A DNA stretch of 64,000 nt from Ctena decussata (Eukaryota > Mollusca > Bivalvia > Lucinida > Lucinidae). Positions within the stretch are counted from its first letter, which is position 1. The number at the start of each line of letters is the position of its first letter. The DNA lies in the NCBI GenBank assembly GCA_963989385.1, contig OZ022498.1, positions 1,309,501 through 1,373,500 of the forward strand. The letters run 5' to 3'. Shown piece by piece: positions 1-10,857 of the stretch. The notes below the pieces were generated by a model, which was given only the letters and a program-made list of their open reading frames with translations, made no database searches and had not been told where the DNA came from. Both the position numbers and the translations under genes were made by a program.

Positions 1-580
1 GCATCAGTCCGTTTTTGCTTCACAAAGTCGCGCCGAAAATGAAAGGTCACACTTTGCCTATGATGGATGATAAGGGAGATATGATCTCTGCAATTGTTTT
101 GTTTTCGCACACGCGACTCTGTTGACGTTATTTACGGACTTAAGACCGGGAAGTCCTTTATCAGACCGACAGGCAGGATAAAGAGTAAAACACTTTAGCT
201 TTTTACCGCCTTAACAACTACATATAATTTCAAATTTGCTTATTCTTGCTTCGAAAGCAATGAAATTTTTTCAAGTTGGTATTTGAAAATTCGATATTTC
301 AACTGGTTTTGCCAGCGCAATGCAGAGGCAAAGTAAGATTTCAATGGCAAGAAATCTGCTCAAACTAATTGCTTTCGAAACAGCGATAACAATTCAAAGC
401 ACCAGCAACTTCTCATCATTAAATTATCAAATTCAATTTCTGTATGAACTGCTTTCTAAAATCAGTCTAATGCGGCAAGAAAAGAAAATACAAGCCAGGC
501 CATTTTAGTTTCAATAGAAATTCAATAACACATTAATACAAGAAACGGCTTTCAAATTAATCCAGTGATGACCTCAAGGA
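1..580. other. No gene recognised
   Basis: AT-rich sequence with short unconvincing open frames only. I see no motif, repeat family or splice-bounded exon that I can support. Confidence 0.5.
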
Positions 581-586
581 AAAGAC

Positions 587-615
<29 letters not shown>
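587..615. repeat. Poly-A run
   Basis: An uninterrupted run of about 29 A residues lies just upstream of the decayed LINE 3' end. It could be an old retroposition tail or simple slippage. Confidence 0.9.
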
Positions 616-619
<4 letters not shown>

Positions 620-639
620 ATGAAAACGAATTGAAAGTC

Positions 640-1345
640 TCGACGAAACCTGCACAAGGTATAAGACGGAGATCCGTGCTGAGAAAACCAAACTGATGAC
701 AAACAGCGCCTATGGCATCCAGGGGGAGACAAAGGTGGAAGGACAAAAGCTAGGCACCGTAACAAGCCTCAGATATATACCTTGGAACAATTAAAACAGA
801 TGATGGCTCAAAAACCGGAGGCTCTTTCAAGGATTGCACAAGCCACAGCAGCTTTTACAAAGCTGAAGCCATTTTTGAGAGAAAATAACATATCTCTTAG
901 ATCAAAGGTAAAACTGACGTGCAGTCTTGTCAATTCCATATTTCAATTTGCCTGTGAATGTTGGACCTTGACAGCAGAGCTAGACGCAGACCTTTGAGAT
1001 GAAATGCTACCAAAAGTTATTGAGCGTTTCGTACACAGACCACATAACCAATGAGGAAGTTCGCAGAAAAATCCAAGCAACAATTTGAGAATATGATGAA
1101 CTCCTGACTATGGTAAAGAAACTGAAACTAAGGTGGATTAACGACGTCTCAAGATCTTCTGATTTAGCAAAGACGATTCTACAGGGTGCAGTGAAAGGAT
1201 AAAAGAAGTAATAGACAGAAGAAGAGGTGGGAAGACAATATCAGCTCAGCTAGGGCAGCTGAAAACAGGACCAGGTAGAAACGGATTGTTTTGAAGTGAT
1301 CTTTGGTGCCCCAACGAACTTGCAAGATTATGGGATATAATAGAA
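640..1345 (+). pseudogene. Decayed non-LTR retrotransposon, 3' end of RT ORF
   Basis: This is the C-terminal part of a LINE reverse transcriptase ORF, the region after the catalytic core. Readable pieces include AEKTKLMTNSAYGIQGE near 675, ATAAFTKLKPF and FACECWTLTAELDADL within 782-997, and, after a frameshift near 995, pieces resembling AFEMKCYQKLLS and DHITNEEVRRKIQ. A basic RRRGGKTI-like stretch near 1215 matches the usual tail of this family. Several frameshifts and stops interrupt it, so it is dead. The type resembles the RTE/CR1-like elements common in marine invertebrates. Family placement is from memory of tail motifs and is less certain than the LINE call itself. Confidence 0.8.
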
Positions 1346-1440
1346 TAGAATGCAGTTAACTTAATGGTTTAAATATATAACCAATCTTTCTTCTTCGCAA
1401 TCGCAAATTTAAAAGCTGATTAAGTCCGACAGGCATGCTC

Positions 1441-2000
1441 GCATCACCAGCCCCCGCAGAGACATATACTTAGCTAAAGCCCAAATCAGTCATACCATTC
1501 TTAAATCTTTTCTTACACACTATACGCACTAGGTCACAACTTTACTTAAACTCTTTCTTACCGTCTGCTATCCGGGACTGGAATGAGCTTCCAGAGGAAA
1601 TACGCTCCTCTCCTAGCCTTAGTTCCTTTAAGTATAAATCAAATAAGGGAATAAGGATGCCTCCGAAATATTACTTTATTGGTAAACGGCTCGGCCAGAT
1701 ATATCATTCGAGGCTAAGAACTAACTGTAGTTCTCTCAATCTACATCTGTTTCTAAAAATTTAACCGATAGTCCCCTTTGCATTTGTGGCTCAGTCGAAG
1801 ATACATATCATTATTTATTTGTATGTAATCGTTTCAGTAATTTCGGACAAGAGTTATTTAACATAGTTTCGACGATTTGCAGACCAACTATAGATGTATT
1901 ACTTTTTGGCAATGACGAACTCTCCATGGAACAAAACAAAAATATTTTTTTAGCTGTTCAAAACTTCGTGCTAAAAACTAAGCGTTTTCAAATAAACTGA
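1441..2000 (+). pseudogene. Decayed LINE RT C-terminus with zinc-knuckle
   Basis: From 1525 the frame reads RTRSQLYLNSFLPSAIRDWNE and so on, a common LINE C-terminal signature ending in an IRDWNELP-like motif. One frameshift occurs near 1755. The frame then gives a CxC-x8-H-x4-C cluster (CICGSVEDTYHYLFVC, about 1778-1825), the zinc knuckle found at the end of CR1/Jockey-type ORF2 proteins. It ends at a TGA at 1998-2000. The catalytic RT core is absent, so this is a 5'-truncated, frameshifted copy. It differs in sequence from the LINE remnant just upstream. Confidence 0.75.
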
Positions 2001-3454
2001 GGGTACATTTCACCATCTTGCATATCTCAAACGCAGTGTTAGATAGCTATTTTCTGTTCTAAATAAATCAGTCATAAATTTGTTTCATACGAGTTTTTCA
2101 CTAGATTTACCTTTCGTTATAAAGTACAATTAAATATACATCAACAAACAAGGAGTATTTACAATGCTGTTGTGTTTATAAATTTATTTGCCTTCTTTCA
2201 TCGAATATAATAACGACCTTTTAATATAGCCGAATACATCTTAAGCGTATCTATTTAGACTTGATTAAATTTAAGTTTGTGCAGATTCTGACCAACTATA
2301 ATATGTGTGATTTCCTTATTCATCTTATCTTATCTTGACGACTTGTGTTTTTTCAAGCTCAGTATGGTCTGAGGATGTAGATGACCCATTGAAATTTTTG
2401 TAATATATCCTCATATCCCCGTGGAGCCGAAATGATTGCGAAATAGAAATGTTCCTTTTGAAATGCATATCACATAATAGTAAACCTTTAGATTCTTCAT
2501 GTTTTATCAACTTTCTATATTGTATATAATTTCAAATCACTTGCTATAGAAGTATCATTTTGATTGCAATATTGGGATACAGATTTGAAAAAAGTCGTTT
2601 GACTTTCTTCTGAATCCCATTTGCATAAAATACTATGTTTTGAAATGTGTATAAGTGTTTATGCAAATAAAATGAAGTTTAAACCAAATCTTTTCTTACT
2701 TCAAAAGTTTCTCTACAAAGATCCTGTTTTTTAAAGGTTTGTTTTCCCTTGTAAAACGTACAAATAACAGTGGAATACTCAGAAAAAGTTACGGCCGTGT
2801 TTTGTCTTTACGTCGAACAGCGGTTAGCGTGGCGGAATATCATTCTAACGTTACATGGCGTTTATTCTAACACATTGCGCCTATAGAAGCAATGGAAGGT
2901 TTCCGTGTTTTATTCTGCAACAGTTCACTGTTTCGGAGCATGTGAGTCCTGTTGCTGACTTCACTAGCAATGCTGACGTAATTTTGTGACGTTTTTGTGA
3001 CGTTAGACGGGGTAAAATGTTTATTTCTTTCTAAAATCGCCATAAGAACGTACATTTATCGTAGATACAGTTAAGAATATAAGCTGGAGCATGAACGCGC
3101 TGGCGGAAAGGTTGGGAGAATTTGAATGAAAAGAATACTTTTTCAGCGTTTTTTGAGAGTTAGAATCGAAATAGTTCAGCTCTTGCATTGACTTGTTGAA
3201 TAGCGTTGAATTATTATTCAACAATTCACTGCTAGAGCTGATCTATTTCTTAAATCAAATCGTTTAATTATCACCATGTCAGCTGCCGGCGACTATCCTT
3301 CACCGGCAGATGAAGACATTTGCCTCAAATAGATTGAGGAAAGAAAAGTCAGACATACCGATTACTGATATAGTTTGAAGGACTTCTTATTTTTTCTCCA
3401 TTCGCCACTATTTTAAGGCATGCATGGCTGGTTTGTGCAAATAGTCCTGTTCTT
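2001..3454. other. AT-rich DNA, nothing recognised
   Basis: There are only short open frames without family resemblance. No convincing exon, RNA gene or repeat boundary was seen. Confidence 0.5.
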
Positions 3455-3539
3455 ATGGAAGCCGATGGGGGACATTTTGACTTGTCAAAAGTAACAAGTC
3501 AAAATGTCACAAGTTAAAATGTCCCCCATCGGCTTCCAT
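3455..3539. repeat. Hairpin with 31-bp arms
   Basis: The left arm 3455-3485, starting ATGGAAGCCGATGGGGGAC, is the reverse complement of 3509-3539 with one mismatch. The 23-nt spacer itself repeats part of the arm. It looks like a small foldback MITE. Confidence 0.85.
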
Positions 3540-3769
3540 ATGTTCTAGTATCAACTACTACAAATAGATAGTCTTGTTGTTTTCCTCGTTTCCGAAGGAC
3601 ACGTTTTCTGAAAACATTTTATCCCCTCGGACAACGAAGTTGAGGAAGGGATATAGGGTCTGTCCCATAATATGTATGTACAGTATGTATGTTTGTATAT
3701 ACATATTAATGTACGTATATTCACCTTTAGTTATCTCTAGCTAACCTCATTTATTAATAGATTATAAAA

Positions 3770-4165
3770 TTTCTCCATACATTTATTGGGTATGACAATA
3801 CCTCGAAGGAGTTTGCTATTTAGATTGGTAGGGTCAAGGTCAAAGTCACAATTGCTGTTTTTAGAATAAAAACATTTTCATCTCTCTAGCGCCTTTATTT
3901 ATGGGCTGATTTTAACATAACTTTCACACAAATTTTTAATATGACAATATCTAAATATGAAAAAATGTCAGTTTGTTTCAGCATCGTAGGTCGAAGGCCA
4001 AGGCCACAGTTGCTATTTTTAGAGAAAAAAACCTTTGTCATTCCTCTAGCGGCCTCATTCATAGATTTTAATGTAACTTCACACATATATTTGGGTATTA
4101 AATACCTTGAAAGGCTTTGCATTTCAGACTGGTAGGGTTAAGGTCTTCAAGGTGTCACACTATCG
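3770..4165. repeat. Diverged tandem repeat, about 155-160 bp unit
   Basis: The phrase CTCTAGCGCCTTTATTTATG recurs near 3884 and, diverged, near 4042. Each is preceded by AGGTCA-rich sequence and followed by an 'aacttcacac' phrase. The short open frames here are repeat shadows. Confidence 0.7.
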
Positions 4166-4654
4166 AGCCATCTTTATAGATAAGTCAAGTGATCGTATAG
4201 TTTTCTAAGTTTATTAAAGTTAACATTTCCGCAACTACTAACTACTCAGGTTCATAATAAGTCAAATTCATTGTTGCTTCTTTGTTATTTCCTAGTTACA
4301 ACCTTAAACCCAAACAAAAGCCAAAATCCTAATCCCAAAATCTCCCGAGCGCGATGCGCTTCTATTTTATATAATGAAAGGTCATGCACTTTATTATCAT
4401 AAAGTTTGAAGAGCAATTTCCATGGTGATATTGCTTACGTATTTCATACTACCTCTATGCCTAACGTGTTATTACCAAATAAGTTCACGGCATATACCTG
4501 AATCGCTATTTCTTGGACATTGTACACGCGCTTGTTCAAATTACAGTCATGAATCATCGACCCATTTAGGCTACTTGAAATTACGCAGGTTTTCTGAGAC
4601 ACACCTAGTGCAAAGAGTTCTTAGTCCGAAATAAAATTGCTGAAAATCTAATTG

Positions 4655-5000
4655 CAAGTGCACTCTGTGACAAAGGCCACAGTGGCTATTTTAGAAAAAA
4701 CAACAACAAAAAAAACAAACACACACTTGGTCATGGCTCTAGCGCCTTTATTTATGGACCGATTTTAATAAACTCATATAAATGTTTAGAATGACAACAT
4801 CTTTCACAAGTTTACTTGTAAACATTGTAGTCTAAGGTTGTCACATTTGCCTTTTTTAGAAATAAATTTGTCAGCGTTCTAGCGCCTTTCCTCATGGACC
4901 AAATTTGATATTACTCTGCACAAATGTTTAGTATGACAGTATTTTGGACAACTCTATGGTCTAAGGTCAAGGTCATATTGCGTTTATGGCCCATGTTCGG
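4655..5000. repeat. Further units of the same old tandem repeat
   Basis: Units with CTCTAGCGCCTTTATTTATG near 4737 and TTCTAGCGCCTTTCCTCATG near 4878 match the repeat at 3770-4165, again with AGGTCA motifs between them. Confidence 0.65.
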
Positions 5001-5064
5001 CGCGAGGGGATTGTATTGCTTCCAATTCATTGTTAAATTATGCGCAGGCAGAGTGTTCACATAT

Positions 5065-5300
5065 GAGCCGCGACACGAGAAAACCAACAATGTGGTCGTG
5101 CGCCCAGCCCAGACTCAGATCAGCCTGGGCATCCGCCCAGTCTGTTCAGACTCTTCGCTAGGCGCTTAAAGGGTAGCTTAGAGTCGAAGCTACCTTCATG
5201 CGGACAGCGAAGACTCTGATCAGACTGGGTGGAAACCCAGGCTGATCTGAGTCTGCGCTGGGCGCACCACCACATCGTTGGTTTTGTCGTGTCGCGGCTC
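5065..5300. mobile_element. Palindromic MITE, family P (GAGCCGCGACACGAG ends)
   Basis: The whole 236-bp element is a near-complete inverted repeat. It begins GAGCCGCGACACGAGAAAAC, ends with the complement, and carries an internal CAGATCAGCCTGGGC arm and its complement. The centre holds a short unpaired AGGCGCTTAAAGGGTAGCTT core. There is no coding capacity; open frames on it are palindrome artefacts. Nine copies occur in this window. Confidence 0.9.
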
Positions 5301-5474
5301 AAATGTTATAAGACATCGTTTACAAGCTGCATCTTAGACAAATCAGTATTGATACAATTTGATATAAACGGAAATTGCCTGTACTTTTAAGACCTGAACT
5401 TGTAACGCAGCAGGTGCCACTTGCCTAACAGAAGAAGCAATTAATTATCTGTTTCTTCTCTTTTTCTCTAATTG

Positions 5475-5665
5475 AATGTACTTTGGAAGACTCACCGGGC
5501 TTTGACAGAGCCACACTTTGTGAACAACGGTGTAACACAGACCCCTTGTCGCAGGAGAGCAAATAGTCGTGACCCTAGCGGGACTCGAAGCAGGACCTCT
5601 TGTATATCTTGTCAGCACCTTGCCAATAAAGGTACTGGGCCAAAAGTTCGACTTCCGACATCTTG
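5475..5665 (-). mobile_element. Possible tRNA-derived SINE fragment
   Basis: Read on the minus strand, a B-box-like GTCCTGCTTCGAGTCCCGC lies near 5575-5600. Other SINE landmarks are weak, so this is tentative. Confidence 0.35.
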
Positions 5666-5879
5666 CTTTCATACGGTCAAAAAATCGTGTCTGGATAAAA
5701 TTTATTCATAACAACAGCAACAATAAAAGTCAATAATAATAACAACCCCATCAGTAAAAGCAATAATATGAAATAACGAATATAACGCGACATCCGATTG
5801 GATATGGTCGAAATTCTGAGACAGTACTGCGTATGTTGCGATGCATGCCTTTCATTATCACCATAACATCGTCCTAAAT

Positions 5880-6115
5880 GAGCCATGACACGAGAAAACC
5901 AACAATGTGGTTGTGCGGCCAGCGCAGACTCAGATCAGCCTGGGCATCAGCCCAGTCTGATCAGAGTCTTCGCTGTCCGCATGGAGATAGCTTAGACCCT
6001 TAACTACCCTGTAAGCGCTTAGCGAAGACTCTGATCAAACTGGGTGGCTGTCCAGGCTGATATGAGTCTGTGCAGGGCGCACAACCGCATTGTTGTTTTT
6101 CTCGTGTCGCGGCTC
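5880..6115. mobile_element. Palindromic MITE, family P
   Basis: Same terminal palindrome and internal arms as the element at 5065-5300. It sits directly after sequence resembling a SINE tail at about 5850-5880. Confidence 0.88.
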
Positions 6116-6174
6116 AATTATGAAATCAGTCTAAAAGGCATCCTCGAAATAAACATACAGTTACTAAAGTACTT

Positions 6175-6395
6175 GGAGCCCTGGACGCTCCGTAAGTAAA
6201 GCGAGGGCCTACTGATCTAGCGGCCCGGGACTCGAGCCCCGCTGGAGGTGGAAATCTATCCAATCGTAGACCGAATTCCATTGCACACAACCTTTCATTA
6301 TCACCCTCCCATCGTCCTGATATGACTGAAATACTGTCGAAAAGGACGTAAAATGCAAGTGATCTATCCACCCATCTAAAGTACTTGATCTGATC
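6175..6395 (+). mobile_element. tRNA-derived SINE, family 1
   Basis: A degenerate tRNA-like head contains a B-box-like GGACTCGAGCCCCGC. It is followed by a body shared with 17006-17221, including CCCATCGTCCTGAT, GACTGAAAT and GGACGTAAAAT, and a tail of short C/T-rich repeats. Confidence 0.7.
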
Positions 6396-7089
6396 CGTTG
6401 AATGTATCACGTCTCGTGAAAGTGTCCAGATCTCTAGATCACACTCGAAGCAGACATCTTGTGTGAACATGTGATCTGGACACATCCACTGGACGTGACA
6501 CAGAGAGTCAGATCAAGCTAGAGTCGTAATTATGCGTATAGTTCAACGTTATTCGCCACATGTGATATTTCTTCTGTTCATCCGGTTGGACAAACGTTAA
6601 AAGTATATACTCGTAAGTTTGTCAAAGTGTATGCATACCCACTGGGCACACCACGTTGACTCAACATTGAATGGTTGTTTATCATATGACATCGCATCTG
6701 AGAGTGTAACAAAGCCATGCATTAAAAACAATAATCAACTAGTGGATTAAATATGCAAATTAATTAAGTCGTAACGTTATGCGTTGACGTCCATAAAAAC
6801 GTCTGTTTTCAAATGGCGAAATCGTGACGTTTTAGTGCAAAACTAGTTAATAAAATGCGATTTTAGTGTCACATGATAAATAGAATCTTGCATTTGTGCT
6901 CCTGGTTTATTGGAATTATCGCATCTTATCTTTTCCCCAACTCGTTTAATAAATTCAATAATACATGAGCACTTACGTAAGATCCTCTATTATCAAAGTC
7001 ATGACGGTGAATCAAATTGATTCGATGTTTTATTCATCGTTGTATGCCTGCATGGTATGTAGTCAAGGAAACCAAATCTGCCCGTTTCA

Positions 7090-7175
7090 TTTTTGCCGCC
7101 CTTTTAAATGGGAATCAACTCTGACAGCTCTTACAGGAAAGAATTTGCTCCCCTAAGAGTAGATTTTTGAAAGGG
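7090..7175. repeat. Old interspersed repeat, family R (partial)
   Basis: The block around GGGAATCAACTCTGACAGCT and CTTACAGGAAAGAATTTGCTC resembles sequences near 9800-9950, 21740-21900, 37225-37430 and 47090-47350. Function is unknown. Confidence 0.5.
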
Positions 7176-7194
7176 CATTGTCGTCCAGGAAGCA

Positions 7195-7440
7195 GTGGTC
7201 AGTGCTCCAGATAAGAATGAGTAACAGAGATAATTTAGGGATAATTATCCATATTTCTCTATCTAAACATATTTTGTGACCCATCATTAGAACCGTCTCA
7301 TCGAGACGGTTCTAATGAGGGGTCACAACATATGTTTTCGTTGAGAAATAAGAAAAATTATCTTTGAATTATCCTCAATACCCCCTCATATCTGTAGCTC
7401 TGTTGGTGATGCTGGGCATTCGCTGGCACGTTCACCTTAA
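7195..7440. repeat. Foldback element beside the GPCR 3' end
   Basis: Sequence around 7265-7341 is a strong hairpin: TTGTGACCCATCATTAGAAC pairs with its complement across the centre CGTCTCATCGAGACG. Weaker pairing extends outward through the 'taattatcc' and 'aattatct' arms. It is probably a MITE. It ends about 20-50 bp downstream of the GPCR stop. Confidence 0.75.
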
Positions 7441-7463
7441 GGTTTATGAATATATGTTGTAAT

Positions 7464-8675
7464 TCACAGAACTGAAAGATCAGACCGAAAGTTAGAAGAA
7501 TGTTCTGAATTCCCTTCCTCACACACGTCTTTCATGTCATATGCTCCTCGAATCGACTGAGAATCATAAGGCGTTTCTGATGACACATAGTCATGTCTTA
7601 AATAATTTCTCAAGTCACCCTTGAAGCAAAAGCAATTGCACCTTACAGTACAACATAGCAATTTCAGAAAGAGCCGTTTTAATTCATGTCGAAACGACCT
7701 ATACACGACGGAAAATGTGATAACATTCATAAAACTGTTGGAATTGGCCAGCCACATGAAGGAAAACTTGACTAGACTAGGAACATAGAATCCTTCAGCG
7801 AAGCTTATCAGTAAAACTTCAGTGACGTAAGGTCCCCATGCCAGAAAATATATCGATGACGTAATGATGAGGAGTTTGACTGCACGCATTCCATGCCGCT
7901 TTGAGGAGCATCTACTGGCTGTTCTAGAAAGGTCTTCCTTTCGGCTTGTAATAGTCCTTATACTCCGGGCGTTTGTAAACACTAAAATACTTCCTGAAAG
8001 TAAGGGGAAGTAAGCAGTCGTCATAATACAGAACCATTTATATTCCCAGAACAAGCCACACATATTTTCATCCTGGTTGTACCGGTAGTAGATGAAATCA
8101 GGCTTGGACAGTGGAGGCGCTATAAATGTCCCGAGAGCTAGGATCCAGAGAATAACAATTACAGTGTTTGCTTTTCTTGAAGATCTCCATGCCGTGTACG
8201 TCAGAGGTTTACATATTGCCAGATATCTGTCTATACTGACCATAGATATACTCCAAATTGAGATACCGCATGAAGTTCCGTGTAAAATACCCGCTATCTG
8301 GCACCAAACAGTTCCATAAGGCCAAGTTTCTGTAATCGCAGGATAAATCGTTGGAACACAAGAAATTACTCCGACACATAAATCAGAGACACTGAGATTC
8401 AACAAAAATATTCTTGAAATTTTCGGAATATGGCTGTCTTTTGAAAGAATGTAAATATTAATCACATTGCTTAGGACAATAAATACGGATATTGTTGAAA
8501 CAAAGAAGATTTTAAGGTAGTAGATGGCATTTAGGCTATTGAGCAAAGACGCTGTTGAACTGTTATGCCAGGCGCATGAAGTAGCATTGAAACATAATTC
8601 GTTGCCGGTGGAAACAGGAACCACGGTTGTATTCGTTGCAAATGACGTTTCTATCATTCTGCTGCTGCTGTGCAA
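7464..8675 (-). CDS. Class A (rhodopsin-like) GPCR, orphan, intronless
   Basis: A 403-residue seven-helix receptor of the plasma membrane. The N-tail has N-glycosylation sites NTT, NAT and NSS. TM1 is about residues 53-77 and TM2 88-112 (NLSVSDL, with the conserved Asp). TM3 is about 122-146, opening with Cys125 and ending in SIDRYLAICKP, which holds the DRY box at 149-151. Cys206 (ENMCGLFW) in loop 2 is the expected disulfide partner. TM5 is about 212-235. TM6 is about 264-290 with FLAWGPYV, the W-x-P switch. TM7 is about 300-325, ending NSFMNVITFSVVYRSFR, where the usual NPxxY reads NVITF, so both Pro and Tyr are lost. A Cys-rich CCTVRCNCFCF patch after helix 8 suggests palmitoylation. Length is normal for the class. 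No AATAAA was noticed just downstream. The ligand cannot be deduced; GPR21/GPR52-like or aminergic-like affinity is only an impression. Confidence 0.92.
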   Translation of the reverse strand: MHSSSRMIETSFATNTTVVPVSTGNELCFNATSCAWHNSSTASLLNSLNAIYYLKIFFVSTISVFIVLSNVINIYILSKDSHIPKISRIFLLNLSVSDLCVGVISCVPTIYPAITETWPYGTVWCQIAGILHGTSCGISIWSISMVSIDRYLAICKPLTYTAWRSSRKANTVIVILWILALGTFIAPPLSKPDFIYYRYNQDENMCGLFWEYKWFCIMTTAYFPLLSGSILVFTNARSIRTITSRKEDLSRTASRCSSKRHGMRAVKLLIITSSIYFLAWGPYVTEVLLISFAEGFYVPSLVKFSFMWLANSNSFMNVITFSVVYRSFRHELKRLFLKLLCCTVRCNCFCFKGDLRNYLRHDYVSSETPYDSQSIRGAYDMKDVCEEGNSEHSSNFRSDLSVL

Positions 8676-8689
8676 TGGTATCTTTGTTT

Positions 8690-9480
8690 AAACTCTTCTC
8701 AGGAATTTGTTCACATATACAGGAATATTTTATCCAAATATTCCGAAGCAATTGTCATTTTAATAAAAGTTCGCTAGAATTCATTACTCCTTACACCTGT
8801 CTATTTTGTTCAAATGCTTTGAAATAACACAGCTTATAAAAGCCAAGAGTAATATACAAGAATATTTGACTGAGATATTCTGAAGCAATAGTCCCTCTGA
8901 TAACTATTTTGTTATATGTTCCAATAATCATAGAGAAAAAATATTTCATTGAAATATACTGAAGCCACAAAAGTAGGTTAGCTGTACCAGTGGTTATTAT
9001 GAAGAATATTTTCCCCCAAAATTCGGTTTGATGCTTCACTAATTATATGCCAACGTTCGAAGCAATAGTCCATCTAATAAAGATTTGGCAAGATGACGCA
9101 ATAATTATATGGAAGAATTTTCATCCAAATAGTCTGAAGCAACTTGTTTAGATGCATTAATAATTATTTACAAGATCATTTAATCAAACTTTTAAGACTT
9201 TTATTTTAGTAAAGATTTTGTCAGAAATTTCAGTGTAACACTCGATTAAATTCATCCAAACATGCTCAAACATTTTTTTTAAATTTTTTATAAAACTTGT
9301 GTAGATCCACATGCATCGATAATTACATGGAATATTTAATAAAAATCTGCTGAAACAATAATTCCTTTATAAAAAGTTTATTTATTCGCGTTCATGGTTA
9401 TATACTAGAATTTTTCATTCATATACTAAGAGCAGCATTCCATTTGATAAAGCCATATTTATCACTAAAGATGCTAAAGT
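8690..9480. repeat. Diverged tandem repeats upstream of the GPCR
   Basis: Degenerate units of roughly 110 bp recur, each with a phrase like 'aatattctgaagcaatagtcc' and 'ctaataaagattt' (for example near 8735, 8875, 9055 and 9135). No reading frame is maintained. Confidence 0.6.
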
Positions 9481-9779
9481 TAAATCAATATCCTGGCAAT
9501 TCGAGCAAGTGTCTCTGCTGAAGAAACCTGCTGATATAATTATTCTGGTCAACGCAGCACCTTATAATCACAGATGATACTGGTGCCGTCTTTCCTCTAA
9601 ATATTTGAATACCTAATGATGAACCTCTTCGCACACCAAGGGTACTAAGTCCATTGTGTTCCTTACGTACTTCACACGCCAAGGGTACTAAGTCCACTTT
9701 GTTCCTTACTTTGTTCCTTGGAATTAGTACATTGGCTTGCGAAGATGTACCATGAATATGTACCATATTTTTCAAGCAG

Positions 9780-9960
9780 TTTTACAAAAGGAACAATTTT
9801 TGTGACTTTCTTTTTGCTTCACTGGACAACATAGTCCTTAAAAATGGAATCTACTCATAAAGGAAAGAATTAACTTATACCATACAAGAAAGGTAAAACT
9901 GAAAATTGCAGAGTTGTTTCCCCTTAAAGTATACCCATTTACTTAAAGATTTTTTGTAAA
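9780..9960. repeat. Old interspersed repeat, family R
   Basis: The order of phrases (CTTCACTGGACAACATAGTC, GGAATCTACTCATAAAGGAA, TTGCAGAGTTGTTTCC) matches the family R copies at 37225-37430 and 47090-47350. Just before it, 9640-9720 contains two copies of CCAAGGGTACTAAGTCCA. Confidence 0.55.
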
Positions 9961-10352
9961 GGACTCTACCTCCTTCGAATTTGGATCAGCTTATTTATTC
10001 CGTCAGTATAAAATTCTGGCAAACAGTGGAGACCCTGATCAGATTGCCCCTATGGAAATATCTAATTTGGGTCTTCAATGTTTGCAGTGGCGTTTGTCTG
10101 AATGCATTAGCTTAATTAAAGTTTGCTGTTATCAGAGGAATGTTTTTTTCACCTGACATATTTTTTCACTAATTAAATCGTTAAATTCACACTGAAGGTT
10201 AATCAAGATCCTCTTCTAAGGTGGACCTTAATAGTAAGTGCTTGTGTTCTTGAAACATAAACTTCTCGAAGCGATGTGCCTACAACACGACAACACGAGT
10301 GAAAATACCTAAGTTTGGTGTTCATGAGTGAAATAAAATTTGATCTGAATTA

Positions 10353-10421
10353 AAAAAAAAAACAAAAAAAAAAAAAACACAATATTTCATGGTTTTTTTT
10401 TTTTCTTCTTTTTTTTTTACA
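10353..10421. repeat. A-rich then T-rich low-complexity tract
   Basis: Poly-A stretches are followed about 20 bp later by poly-T stretches, which could fold back. There is no gene between 9960 and 10690. Confidence 0.85.
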
Positions 10422-10689
10422 AGATTAAAAACAGCAACAATTCAGGGTTTAATCCAGCGGGCATATGACGTCCAAAATTGAAAGTTACAGGTAGAAGTAC
10501 GCATAGAGATTCACGCTGCTTTGCAAGAAGTTTGCTGTGACCAAGGACTATTATATTCTGGGGGTAGCCCGGTGGGTACAGGAATTCAAGAAAGGCAGAG
10601 AAACACCGTTGTGGTAGACCTGTGGCTGTGTATTTGATGTATATCTGGTAAAATTTCTAAATTATTCTAAAACTAAGACTGACTTGTTT

Positions 10690-10857
10690 AGTCTGTGGTA
10701 CATGTGTGCACCGCGGCGGAGGGTGAGGGTGAACGTTTGGGCCCAGTAAAACCGGTTTAAACCCCCCAGTAGTTATTTCTGACCGTCCCAAGGCGGTGAT
10801 TTCGTTGCGGTTGCATTTGTTTTATGTTCGGTACTGTTTAACATATTGCACAACCCG
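10690..10857 (+). mobile_element. Naiad-type 3' tail fragment, left part
   Basis: Contains GAGGGTGAGGGTGAAC, GGGCCCAGTAAAACCGG, CCCCCCAGTAG and CCGTCCCAAGGCGGT. The same ordered motifs lie downstream of the Naiad frame (about 38480-38560, minus) and at 42893-42990 (plus). It is a tail without its coding part and is split from its right part by a satellite array. Confidence 0.65.
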
